Assembly: GCF_036417845.1 (NCBI RefSeq)
Contig: NC_089981.1
Span: 63,453,268 to 63,517,267, forward strand
Origin: Apteryx mantelli
Lineage: Eukaryota; Chordata; Aves; Apterygiformes; Apterygidae
Length of the DNA stretch: 64,000 nt
Direction: 5' to 3'
Under the pieces are notes generated by a model. That model saw only the letters and a program-made list of their open reading frames with translations, made no database searches and was not told where the DNA came from. Positions 55,601 through 64,000 of the stretch are shown in pieces; the first letter of the stretch is position 1; each line of letters begins with the position of its first letter. The translations under genes and the position numbers were made by a program.

Positions 55601-57660
55601 GACCGGTACGGAAAAGTTCAACCAAAAGGAAAAATTGAGAAAGTTATTAGTAAATGATACAGGAGTATGTATTTACTCATATTTGGGGTAGCTATAGAGG
55701 AAATAAACATTGAACAGGGATGCTGCTAAAGCCAAAAATCACATTGTCTTTGAAATTCTCAAAGACATAGTCTAGCTGAATAAATCATTTAAGGAAAAAA
55801 TTAAGCCATTGTTCTATTAGTGAAATGTGTAGAGTTACAGCCCTCATTTCACTGCATAGAAATAATTCACAAAGGTAAAGCAACAAGTTTAGAAAGGCAA
55901 TAGTAGAACCTTTAGCTTTTTTTTTGGCTCCCTGCTTAACAATTAGTAATATTCAAACTGCTTGGGAGAGTCCAACTGACATTAGTACAAAAAAAAGATC
56001 AATTTACAGGGAATAAAGGAGAGCCTTACCTTTTCAGGCTGATCAGCATAAGCAGAAAGACCTGGCTTCACAGACTCAAAGATTTCCCCTTCCAGCTCTA
56101 TAAGCTTTTCTGCACAAATGAAATTTTACATGAAACTGCCAACAATTCAAGTCTTTTTCCTTAGGTTCAAAAACGCCCTCTGTAACCCCTGTAGAGCGAC
56201 TCTGCTTGATTTCCCTTAGCAAACAATACTATTTCCTTCTCAAGACAAGCACTGCTCCTTTACTTCAGGAACAGATTTAACAGAACGTTGCCCTTGTATC
56301 CTCCAAGTTCATGAACAATTTATTAAGAACACATCAAGTTATAATGAGAAATGTGTTCATTTTGCATTTGTGAACTACAGTGAGTTATAGCAAGATAGTA
56401 TGAGTGTTGCCTAATTTTAGTAAAATTTCTTAACTCTTCTATCTCCCAAACTGTGAAATACTAATTCAAATTAAGCACACATACAGTCAACTCAATTATT
56501 TTTAGGTGATTCATCTAGCTCAGAGTTACAGGGACAGGTGAAGAGAGCTGACTGTGCTCAGACACTTGGCTGCAAAACCAGACAAATGTGACCACTGCTC
56601 CCAGGGCAGCTTGGACCTAGAAGCCATTCCTGAGTACAGCATACTATGAGTCAGGTTGAGTCCATCAGAGCTGGATGCAGTGCAAGCCTTTCCAAACTAA
56701 GGTAGAGACCATGTGAAGCCGCACAGGGGCACTGTGTGGTCCTGAAGGGCTTCTTAGCTGAGTCCCATTGCAAGCCTTTAACCTTTGCAGATGTGCTGGC
56801 TCACCACACCCAAGCTAATTCACTCTCTTGAATCCTGTTACATGTGCAGACAACTTGGGTGCCTCTGCACCATGTCAGAAATGGACATGCTGGAGTGTGC
56901 TGCAGATACGCAAGAGTTCTCTTCCTGGAAGCAACATAGATCCTTGGTGGTTATAGCTCTAATTTAGTGATTTGAATTTTCTACAAAGTGTAATATATAC
57001 ATATATGCAAAATTTAAATATCTCTTGTTATAATTCAAGGTGACACACAACTTGACAAAGGATAGTATAAACTCCCGTCCAACCCTGGCAAGACATTCCT
57101 TTAAACAGCTGCACAGACAGAATATCTTTGAAAATTCAGAATTCTCCATTGTGCCCAGAATGAAACGTCTCGGTTTCAAAAGATGTACAAGAAAGATATT
57201 TTCACAATGAAACCCCACCACAAATGGGCAACAATAATCTCCCAAAGGTCCATTTGAAGAACAGAGTGTAAAAATCTTCAGTTATTCCCACATTCTGGGT
57301 TGACACAGACAAGAAAAACCTCTTTTGGGAAGTCAGAGCTTGGGTCAACATACTGCAAATGCAGAGACTGACACAGGGCCTTACCTGGACTCTTCTGCAC
57401 AAAGGTGTAAATGTGAATCCGAGTTCCAGTGCTTCCTGCATCAAACATTATGCCATAAAAAGTGTTGGCCTTGGCATTTATAGGACACGTGTTAGGTGGA
57501 AAGAGATCCTGAAACCACATCTCCCTATTTGAGTGGGAAAGAATGCAGGACAAAGAGGAAAATGCCACTGCTAAAAGAATGGGGAGTCTGGAAGCTGCCA
57601 TCCTGCTGGGTCCCCTTGGGGCAGCTGAGTATGGATCAGCAATCAGAGCTCCAGTGGCCC
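41400..57660 (-). CDS. ENTPD5: ENTPD5, ER nucleoside diphosphatase, 13 coding exons
   Basis: Complete coding sequence, 1281 nt and 426 aa (human 428), read from ATG at 57601 to TGA at 41402-41400; 57602-57660 is 5' UTR in the same exon. ENTPD5 hydrolyses UDP and GDP in the ER lumen, supporting UGGT-dependent glycoprotein folding. A hydrophobic signal peptide (about 1-21, [12 protein letters not shown]) is present. Apyrase regions: ACR1 [18 protein letters not shown] near 51-68, ACR2 KATAGLRLL near 128, ACR3 DGSYEG near 168, ACR4 [15 protein letters not shown] near 195. Exons: 57601-57385, 56109-56030, 53969-53826, 53596-53521, 51946-51911, 50951-50863, 48096-48017, 46790-46729, 45236-45141, 44238-44098, 43746-43690, 41793-41678, 41486-41400. 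Phases are continuous. ACR3 has Tyr where human has Asp. Confidence 0.97.
41678..41793 (-). CDS. ENTPD5: ENTPD5 exon, ACR5 region
   Basis: Acceptor CTTCTCTAG, donor CTGCAG/GTGAGA. Encodes [20 protein letters not shown] then [18 protein letters not shown]. Confidence 0.97.
41794..43689 (-). other. ENTPD5: ENTPD5 intron, 1.9 kb, with microsatellite
   Basis: No coding feature. It contains the TA/CA/TG microsatellite at 43551-43606 and a CT-rich run near 43240. Confidence 0.7.
43551..43606. repeat. ENTPD5: Compound (TA)n(CA)n(TG)n microsatellite
   Basis: TATATATACATATATAC, then ACACACACATATG, then about 15 TG units. The CA and TG halves are complementary, so the array can fold back on itself. 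Confidence 0.9.
43690..43746 (-). CDS. ENTPD5: ENTPD5 exon (57 nt)
   Basis: Acceptor CCTTTTTAG, donor AAAGAAG/GTAATT. Encodes [19 protein letters not shown]. Confidence 0.96.
44098..44238 (-). CDS. ENTPD5: ENTPD5 exon ([15 protein letters not shown])
   Basis: Acceptor GTCCTGATAG, donor CTGATTG/GTAAAT. Encodes [40 protein letters not shown] and VDTNLI. Confidence 0.97.
44343..44360. repeat. (AT)n microsatellite
   Basis: About nine AT units in an ENTPD5 intron. Confidence 0.8.
45141..45236 (-). CDS. ENTPD5: ENTPD5 exon ([11 protein letters not shown])
   Basis: Acceptor CCAGCTGTAG, donor AAACAAG/GTAAAC. Encodes [17 protein letters not shown] then [14 protein letters not shown]. Confidence 0.97.
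45483..46579 (+). mobile_element. LTR-like retroelement copy 4
   Basis: The longest copy, about 1.1 kb. It starts near AAGGATATCTGGCTAATTGC and ends near TATCCTTAACA, with GCAGTCTGTCCTATC shared with copy 3. A TATA-like TATAAGCAGG near 45922 suggests plus-strand sense. TGGTAG occurs at both edges (45483-45488 and 46582-46587) and could be a target duplication. No protein remnant. It lies in an ENTPD5 intron, antisense to the gene. Confidence 0.55.
46729..46790 (-). CDS. ENTPD5: ENTPD5 exon ([16 protein letters not shown])
   Basis: Acceptor GTTTGCAG, donor ATGGAAG/GTATGT. Encodes [20 protein letters not shown]. Confidence 0.97.
48017..48096 (-). CDS. ENTPD5: ENTPD5 exon ([14 protein letters not shown])
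   Basis: Acceptor TAATTTTTAG, donor CCCACAG/GTGAGG. Encodes [19 protein letters not shown] then TYKLYTH. NST is a potential N-glycosylation site, also present in human. Confidence 0.97.
48097..50862 (-). other. ENTPD5: ENTPD5 intron, 2.8 kb
   Basis: No exon or RNA gene seen and no element I can name. Confidence 0.65.
50863..50951 (-). CDS. ENTPD5: ENTPD5 exon, ACR4
   Basis: Acceptor GTTTGCAG, donor TTTGAG/GTGAGG. Encodes [19 protein letters not shown] then [10 protein letters not shown], the phosphate-binding DLGGAS region. Confidence 0.97.
51084..51152. repeat. A-rich low-complexity run
   Basis: Repeated AGAACAAAAA and AAACAAAA words in an ENTPD5 intron. Confidence 0.8.
51911..51946 (-). 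CDS. ENTPD5: ENTPD5 exon (36 nt)
   Basis: Acceptor CTCTTTGCAG, donor TGACAG/GTAGTT. Encodes [11 protein letters not shown] with split Gly codons at both ends. It is very short but in phase and identical in length to the human segment. Confidence 0.96.
51947..53520 (-). other. ENTPD5: ENTPD5 intron, 1.6 kb
   Basis: No supported feature. Confidence 0.7.
53521..53596 (-). CDS. ENTPD5: ENTPD5 exon, ACR3
   Basis: Acceptor TTTCTTCAG, donor TATGAAG/GTAGGT. Encodes [20 protein letters not shown] then DGSYEG. The human motif is DGSDEG; the catalytic Glu is kept. Confidence 0.96.
53826..53969 (-). CDS. ENTPD5: ENTPD5 exon, ACR2
   Basis: Acceptor TTCTTTTTAG, donor TTAGAG/GTAATG. Encodes [37 protein letters not shown] and [11 protein letters not shown]. 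Confidence 0.97.
53970..56029 (-). other. ENTPD5: ENTPD5 intron, 2.1 kb
   Basis: AT-rich, no supported feature; a short G-run lies near 54560-54570. Confidence 0.7.
56030..56109 (-). CDS. ENTPD5: ENTPD5 exon 2 (coding)
   Basis: Acceptor TTTGTGCAG, donor GAAAAG/GTAAGG. Encodes [20 protein letters not shown] then YADQPEK. Confidence 0.96.
57385..57660 (-). CDS. ENTPD5: ENTPD5 first coding exon, signal peptide and ACR1
   Basis: Acceptor TTTTCTCTGCAG, 59 bases of 5' UTR, ATG at 57601, donor AGTCCAG/GTAAGG. Encodes [20 protein letters not shown], then [20 protein letters not shown] and [13 protein letters not shown]. The ATG aligns with the human start. Confidence 0.96.
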
Positions 57661-58363
57661 CTGCAGAGAAAAAACAGGAATCACATTTACCAAAAATCCT
57701 CTCCTTAAAAAGTCTGCTGAAAAAATTCTGTCTGCACACAGATATTCTGCCCTTCAGAAAGGATGCTTTTCCATACTCCATGCAAAAGATGTGATTTATT
57801 GCACTTAGTGCTACAACTGCATCTAACTGCTTTGTCCTTTCAGAGTAAAGGTTTCTCCATTTCCCCGACACAGGATAGTTAAAGTAGCTTGCCTCTCTAA
57901 ACTTCTAGTTTTGACTTTATTCAGACAAATTTTTTCTCTGACCTGGCTTGAAGGCAATCAGTCAAGATTTACAGCCCTCAGGATTCCACAAAGCCCCAAT
58001 TTTATCTCAATGCAAGCACCATCTAAGTGAAGCTCAGGGCAGAATCCCTTTGCCCTAACATTTACATACATGAGATACTGTGGCAAGAACACAACTGTTA
58101 TTCAGAGACACAAACAAAGAGAATTTCATCTCAGGCTAAGAACAGCTGCTGGGAGAGATCAACATACAGAGAGTGAAGGCATATCCTTCCAGCAGCACAC
58201 TGGTCCCCAAGAAAAGCCTGTTCTGCACAACAGGGTACTGAACAGTGATGTACAGCTGGGCTCTGCTTCTCAGAACAACTCTCAGTATTTTTCCATACTT
58301 TTCCTTTCTGCCCTCAGTTTGGTTGTTCACCCTTTTCTCTTGAAAAGTTTTCATTTTCAGAAT

Positions 58364-58394
58364 TACAAAATAAAATAAAATAAAATAAATAAAT
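58364..58394. repeat. (AAAAT)n simple repeat
   Basis: Tandem AAAAT/TAAAA units just left of the CR1 copy. Confidence 0.85.
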
Positions 58395-58779
58395 CCCACT
58401 TTCACACCTGGACTAGTTACTCTGAGCACTCAAGTTGCTCACACAGTTTCCCGTGACACACAGCTTTCAACAAGCCAAGGCCCCAGGGCTGCATGACATA
58501 GTAATGCGTATAAAGATACAACAGCTACACCTCCTTTGCATTAATGCATATCTCCCTGCATATATTTGTTTGCCTAAAAAATGCTAATAAAGGAAAGATA
58601 GGGGCACAGAAATGTATGGTTCCTTAGGTACCCAGTTAAAAAGGAGGAGAATATATAACCGTCTTTTTTTTGTTTTCATTTTGACAGCAGAAAGAGCATC
58701 TGGTCAGCTTCCCCACCACATGCAGCATCAGATGCATTCACACACACACAGAAAACCCAGCATACAGAAGGTGCAAATG

Positions 58780-59963
58780 ACTTCTTAATGACTAGCTGGG
58801 TAGATGAGGGGAGAGCAGTGGATGTTGTCTACCTAGACTTCAGCAAGGCTTTTGACACTGTCTCCCATAACATCCTCATAGACAAGCTCAGGAAGTGTGG
58901 GCTAGATGAGTGGACAGTGAGGTGGATTGAGAACTGGCTGAATGGCAGAACTCAGAGGGTTGTGATCAGCGGCGCAGAGTCTAGTTGGAGGCCTGTAGCT
59001 AGCGGTGTCCCCCAGGGGGTCAGTACTGGGTCTAATATTGTTTAACTTATTCATCAATGACATAGATAAAGGGACAGAGCAAGTTTGCTGATGATGCAAA
59101 ATTGTGAGGAGTGGCTGATACACCAGAGGTCTGTGCTGCCATTCAGAGGGACTTCAACAGGCTGCAGAGATGGGCAGAGAGGAACCTCATGAAGTTCATT
59201 AAAGGGAAGTGCAGAGTCCTGCACCTGGGGAGTAACAACCCTGTGCACCAGTATGGGCAGGGGGCTGACCTGCTGGAAAGCAGCTCTGCAGAGCAGGACC
59301 TGGGGATCCTGGTGGACTGCAGGCTGAACATGAGGCAGCAATGTGCCTTTGTGGCCAAGAAGGCCAGTGGTATCCTGGGCTGCATTAGGAAGAGTGTTGC
59401 CAGCAGGCCGAAAGAAGTAATCCTCCCCCTCTACTCAGCCCTGGTAGTACATCTGGAGTACTGTGTCCAGGTCTGGGCTCCCCAGCACAAGAGAGACATG
59501 GAGCTACTGGAGCAAGTCTAGCAGAGGGCTACTAAGATGATTAAGGGACTGAAGCATCTGTCATATGAGGAAAGGCTGAGAGAGCTGGGACTCTTTAGCC
59601 TGGAGAAGAGAAGACTGACAGGGGATCTTATCAACGTGTATAAATATCCAAAGGGAGAGTGTAAAGAGAATGAGGCCAGACTCTTTTCAGTGGTGCCCAG
59701 TGATAGGACGAGAGGCAACAGGCACAAACTGAAACACAGGAAGTTCTGTCTGAACACAAGGAGAAAGTTTTTTACTGTGAGGGTGACAGAGCACTGGAAC
59801 AGGTTGCCCAGAGAGGTTGTGGAGTTTCCATCCTTGGAGATATTCAGAGCCGTCTGGACATGACCCTGTGCAACGTGCTCTAGGTGACCCTGCTTGAGCA
59901 AGGGGGTTGGACTAGATGATCTCCAGAGGTCCCTTCCAACCTCAACCATTCTGTGATTCTGTG
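58780..59963 (+). mobile_element. CR1 LINE, 5'-truncated, with partial reverse transcriptase
   Basis: Begins inside the reverse transcriptase domain: VDVVYLDFSKAFDTVSHNIL, then LRKCGLDEWTVRWIENWLNG and SGVPQG. A frame break and small deletion follow near 59025-59080, after which the catalytic FADD box is visible at 59084-59095 in another frame. The remaining domain reads RWAERNLMKFIKGKCRVLHL, and the element finishes in the CR1 tail CCTTCCAACCTCAACCATTC plus TGTGATTCTGTGA. It is antisense to ENTPD5 and cannot encode an active enzyme. Confidence 0.95.
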
Positions 59964-62900
59964 AAACAGTTCATCGCCCTCCAGGTACTAATTTTCACAT
60001 CCATTTGCCCACAGCACTGAATATTCTATCTCATACACATGTCCATCTGCTCTTGTCTGCTTCTAGCCCTTACACTCAATCGTCTTTCAGTGATCTGCTC
60101 AGCCCCACTATGTTAACTCTTCCAAGGTCTGTATTTGCCACCTATATCCTAAATGTATCCCTTCCTAATCCCAACCTCTCTCCTTCCCTTTCTATGTGAA
60201 CTTGACCTGACCTCTATTTTCATACACCTTACTCCCATCCCCAAAGAATTCTCACTTATCCTTCCTTACCTTTTATCCCAGATTTAGCCGTTCTACAACC
60301 TCCCTTATATAAATCATTCACCTTTGTTCCTAGTTACAGCAAAAATATTAACCTTTACCCGCTCTCAGTAAACATGTCACACTGGGTCATTCCTTGAGTG
60401 CTTTTGTAACTTGCTCAAGCGTTCAGTTCTCTCCACAGCAAACAAAACGCACAGTGCATTGCAGAATGATAACCTCGATCATCTTCTGTGACCTTTTACA
60501 TATATCCTCCCTTTCCCAGTAAATTGACAGAGCTGAGAGCAGAAGCACAACCTCTTAATCCACTTTGCCTTAGAAGCACATTCTGAAAAGGGGGAGAAGG
60601 GGAGAAGTGATGTTAAGATTCTTCAGACAGGCAATAGCCCTCGCTGCCCTTCTGTGACAGAAAACTCCAACTGCAACAGTCTCTAAAGAATTCCCATTTT
60701 GTGCAAAAATGAGCAAAAATTTAGTTCTAAGCTGTAAAAGCCAAAAGTCTTATCCTGAACAGAGTTAACATAAAGTACTGAGCTGTGTGGCAGTTTCATA
60801 GCTACAGATTTGTACTAAAGATGTAGTTGGAATTACTCACATTTGCTTCTACTGAAAATCCAAAGAGCTGCGCTGTTTTAACAGCATATAAAGCTGCACT
60901 AAAAAATACTATCTCCCAGTTGGTCAAAAGAGGTGGTGTTATTCTTGTGCAATACAAGTATTTTGTTTACTGAACAATCACAAATAAAACCTAAGCACCT
61001 GCCTTAAGAACAAACTCCAGAGTCCTCCTATTACAAACATAACGTGACGCTTATACAAGCCTCAAATCTCAGCTGGTCTGAAAGTATCTGACCAACTGGC
61101 ATCATTAACATATACTTTTCTTGTCAGATTTACTAGTAGATGAGCTTTAGCATCCCAACCACTCCCTCATTAAACCCCTCTTTGGTATCCCTTCTCAGTC
61201 ATCCACCGCCATTTCACACTTTCTACTCTCTACTTCTCTGCTGGCTTTTCTTCTTTCCACCTTTATCCTCCTAAGGAGAAAAGTAGCAAACTCAGGATTT
61301 TACTCTTCCTCTCCCTCATTAAGAATGAAAACAAACAAACCAAAAAACCCCACCACTTTGAGCCTCTTTGCTGAGTGGTTCAGACCATTTACCCAAGTGC
61401 ACTTGCAAAACAGTGTCTGCAAAAAGCATAAAAATAGATGAGGAGACTAAGAAATGAGAGACAGAGAGAACCAAGCAAAGTATGACAAGAAACTGCAATG
61501 GAGAAGGATTTTGGAAAGCAAGGGCCAGAAGAAAGCACAGAGAAAAAATTTTAGGGTAGAGTTACACAAGAGGGAGAGATTAGTTACTGAGAAGTCAGAA
61601 TATTATTTCTGAAAGAGTTTCCCTCAAACAGCTTAAAATCCTAGCTGATATCCAAATGCAACAGAAGAGACGAAATGAACAACAAACAGAAAGGGTAAGG
61701 AAAGGAGAAAACAGGATAATGGTAATATGAGCACAAGTTAATTAATATAAGCAGGCAGTTTGGCAGATAAGACACACAGATTATCATCAGTAGTCTCATT
61801 TTACTGTCTTTTTATTCTTTTAAGAATGAGCAGTAATAATCAAAATCAGTTGTGAATATATTAAGTACACACCTGAAGCAGGACAGAAGCAACAGCTACT
61901 CTACTCCAAAAATTCGAAAACAAAATCCCCTTTGGAGTGCTGAGACAAGAAAGAGACACTGCGCCTGCACTTCTTTTCTTCACCTTCACTTTTGGCTAGT
62001 AAGAGCTGACTATTTGTCAGGCAAATTATAAGGTCATGGAGGCACATAAAATATCAGACAAGTTGTTTTATACAAATGGGAGTTTAGCATTGCTCAATAC
62101 TAACAGTGAAACATGTTCAGATAATTATATGGGACAGATTTCAAGAAGTTGAAATATCAGCTGAGTTCAACGAGTTAGTAAAACATTTACGCAAACATTA
62201 CAGTTGACTTCAACAGCACTTGCCTGAGTCCAGTCACACAAGGCAGAATGCTCATTTCCAAACACATACCAAACCTCTGTAAATATCATCCGTATAAGGC
62301 AGATTTTAGATAGTAAACTGTAAAGTTAAAGCACATCCAGTATAAAGATTTGGAAGTTACATAGACTCAAAGATCCAAAAATACCTGAATCCTGCAGAAA
62401 GCCAGAACTGAGAACATACCAACCCTTGAGTCCCTCCCCCCCCGGCCCAAAACACAAAGCGGCAACAAGGAAAACCCAACCCCCAAGCAAACTTTCCTTA
62501 AACAAAAGAAGCAAAAACAATGTCAGAATGTAATAAGAAACCTTAAAACAGCAAAGCACAACCTTAGTTAGACTTTGCCATACACAGAACATCGGTAATG
62601 TTTCAAGACAAGAAAGTCACTTGCATTCTTGAATATTTTCTGACAAAAGAACACGCAAAACCCAAACCAAAGCACCAGGAGCATCTCCCTGCAAAAATAA
62701 GTCTGTCTGATCTGAGTGGAAGGGAAAGCAGTGTACCTCAGATACACAAGAGTTTCCCACACTTCATTTCCTAAAATATTTTAGGGAAATATCTAGGAAT
62801 ATAAGAAAATATTAAGAAATAATTAGAAATATTTTCCTAAGTATTTGTATATCCTAAATATTTTACGAAACAAAACAAAGGAACCATGTAATTCAATTCA

Positions 62901-64000
62901 TATTCTTATTTATTGCTCAAACACAAAGAATAATCATTCATGTTGGAAAGTTTATTTTCTGCACTAGAACAGGAACAAAATCTAATTCCCAGATGAACAG
63001 CTCTTATGCTTAATACTAATAACTAGACAAATATATTTTTATCACCCCCCCCCAACCAAAATGTCATTAAATTTTGTCTGGACTTATGTCTACCTAGTAA
63101 AAAATGCTCTATTCGATTGTTTTGACAAATATGAAAGCTTCTTAAAAGTCCACAGTTTTAAAGTCACAAGAGAAGCAGCAACTGAATCACTGCCAGAATT
63201 TTCCAGCATTTTCATAAAGATAATGATAAAGTTTTCTTTGCAAATGTAAATTTTGGTCCAAATTCTGGATCTAGAGGTTTAAATGCTAGGGGAAAAAAAA
63301 AGAATAAATTCACAATCATGTTTTATCAGCAGTGTTTATCTTTTCTTCCCATACTGAGGCTCCAGATACATAGCCACTATGATTTATTTTCATTTTTGAC
63401 TTCGTGGTGTTTAGATCTTGTTATTAATTAGACCAAGGCAGTTTTCCATAGAGACTGCTGTTTCTCTCCTGCAGTTTGCTTATTAGTGTCCCTATAGAAC
63501 TTTATTAGCTCTTACAAGTGTGCACCTACAGGGTCTGTAAGTAATATCTTTTATTGGACCAGTTGGTACTGTTAGAAAACGGAAAGACTTGGGGAGCATA
63601 AGGCTCTTGTTTTGATCAAAGTCTGTGTAGTATTCAAGTGCCAATTTCAGCACATCTATGATGTTATCAGATGCATACATAGAAAGTCTTCCCAGATCTT
63701 CACCAAGAATGATTCAGGGACTGGAACCTTAACACCCCTTTTTCAAATCTAATTATCATTAGGGCACAGTGGTTGTAGATTTTTAGGTTTTATATGCCTC
63801 GACTCTAAAGAATTCTTTCTTTCTCCACTACTAGTAAATAACACATCAAACAGCAACTTTATAAACACTTACAATGAACATCCCTAAAAGATTTTCACAC
63901 TTTCATTTTTTCTGTCCAAGCAAATGACAAATGTCTCCACGACTTTTCGCTATATTCTACTAGAGACAGCAATAATAATGGAACACAAAATCCTGTACTT

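Larger units (their letters stand above)
57661..64000 (-). other. ENTPD5: ENTPD5 5' intron / upstream sequence
   Basis: A 3' splice site at 57661 shows that at least one untranslated exon lies further right; I could not locate it, and no CpG island is seen up to the window end. Apart from the CR1 copy and an AAAAT run, nothing is supported. Homopolymer C runs occur near 62439 and 63045. Confidence 0.6.

Noticed and set aside
1-64000. CRISPR arrays, operons, tRNA or rRNA genes
   Set aside because: None seen; the sequence is vertebrate nuclear DNA with spliced genes.

Overview
The window is vertebrate nuclear DNA, almost certainly from a bird. Introns are short, CR1 LINEs end in the avian-style ATTCTGTGA tail, and four genes lie in the order known from human 14q24.3: ZNF410 (+), FAM161B (-), COQ6 (+), ENTPD5 (-). 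Exons were called by translating the sequence, matching it to remembered human orthologues, and requiring GT/AG borders with consistent codon phase. No alignment or database search was run.

Layout. 1-7280 is ZNF410 intron or upstream sequence with two LTR copies and a GC-rich block. 7281-15422 holds eight ZNF410 coding exons, including all five C2H2 fingers; the extreme N-terminus is not found here and the last coding exon is uncertain (candidate at 19726-19769). 20340-27849 is FAM161B, tail-to-tail with ZNF410; its 5' coding end looks damaged or mis-sequenced, and one internal exon could not be placed. A CpG-rich block near 27900-28800 is the presumed shared promoter of FAM161B and COQ6. COQ6 is complete in 12 exons (28522-36946, 472 aa). 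ENTPD5 coding sequence is complete in 13 exons on the minus strand (57601 down to 41400, 426 aa), with its 5' untranslated exon(s) and promoter further right, probably outside the window.

Repeats. Four related LTR-like copies of about 0.85-1.1 kb (2141-3193, 5990-6831, 26513-27521, 45483-46579) all appear antisense to the gene that hosts them. Two CR1 LINE copies lie at about 34582-35083 and 58780-59963, the latter keeping part of its reverse transcriptase. Microsatellites and older repeat-like pieces are minor.

The genes are not an operon or pathway. ZNF410 is a DNA-binding regulator, FAM161B a microtubule/centrosome-type protein, COQ6 a mitochondrial ubiquinone hydroxylase, and ENTPD5 an ER nucleoside diphosphatase. 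I see no new biological system. The points worth checking are the FAM161B 5' lesion, single-residue changes at conserved sites in ZNF410 and ENTPD5, the ZNF410 C-terminus, and the interleaved poly(A) signals of ZNF410 and FAM161B.
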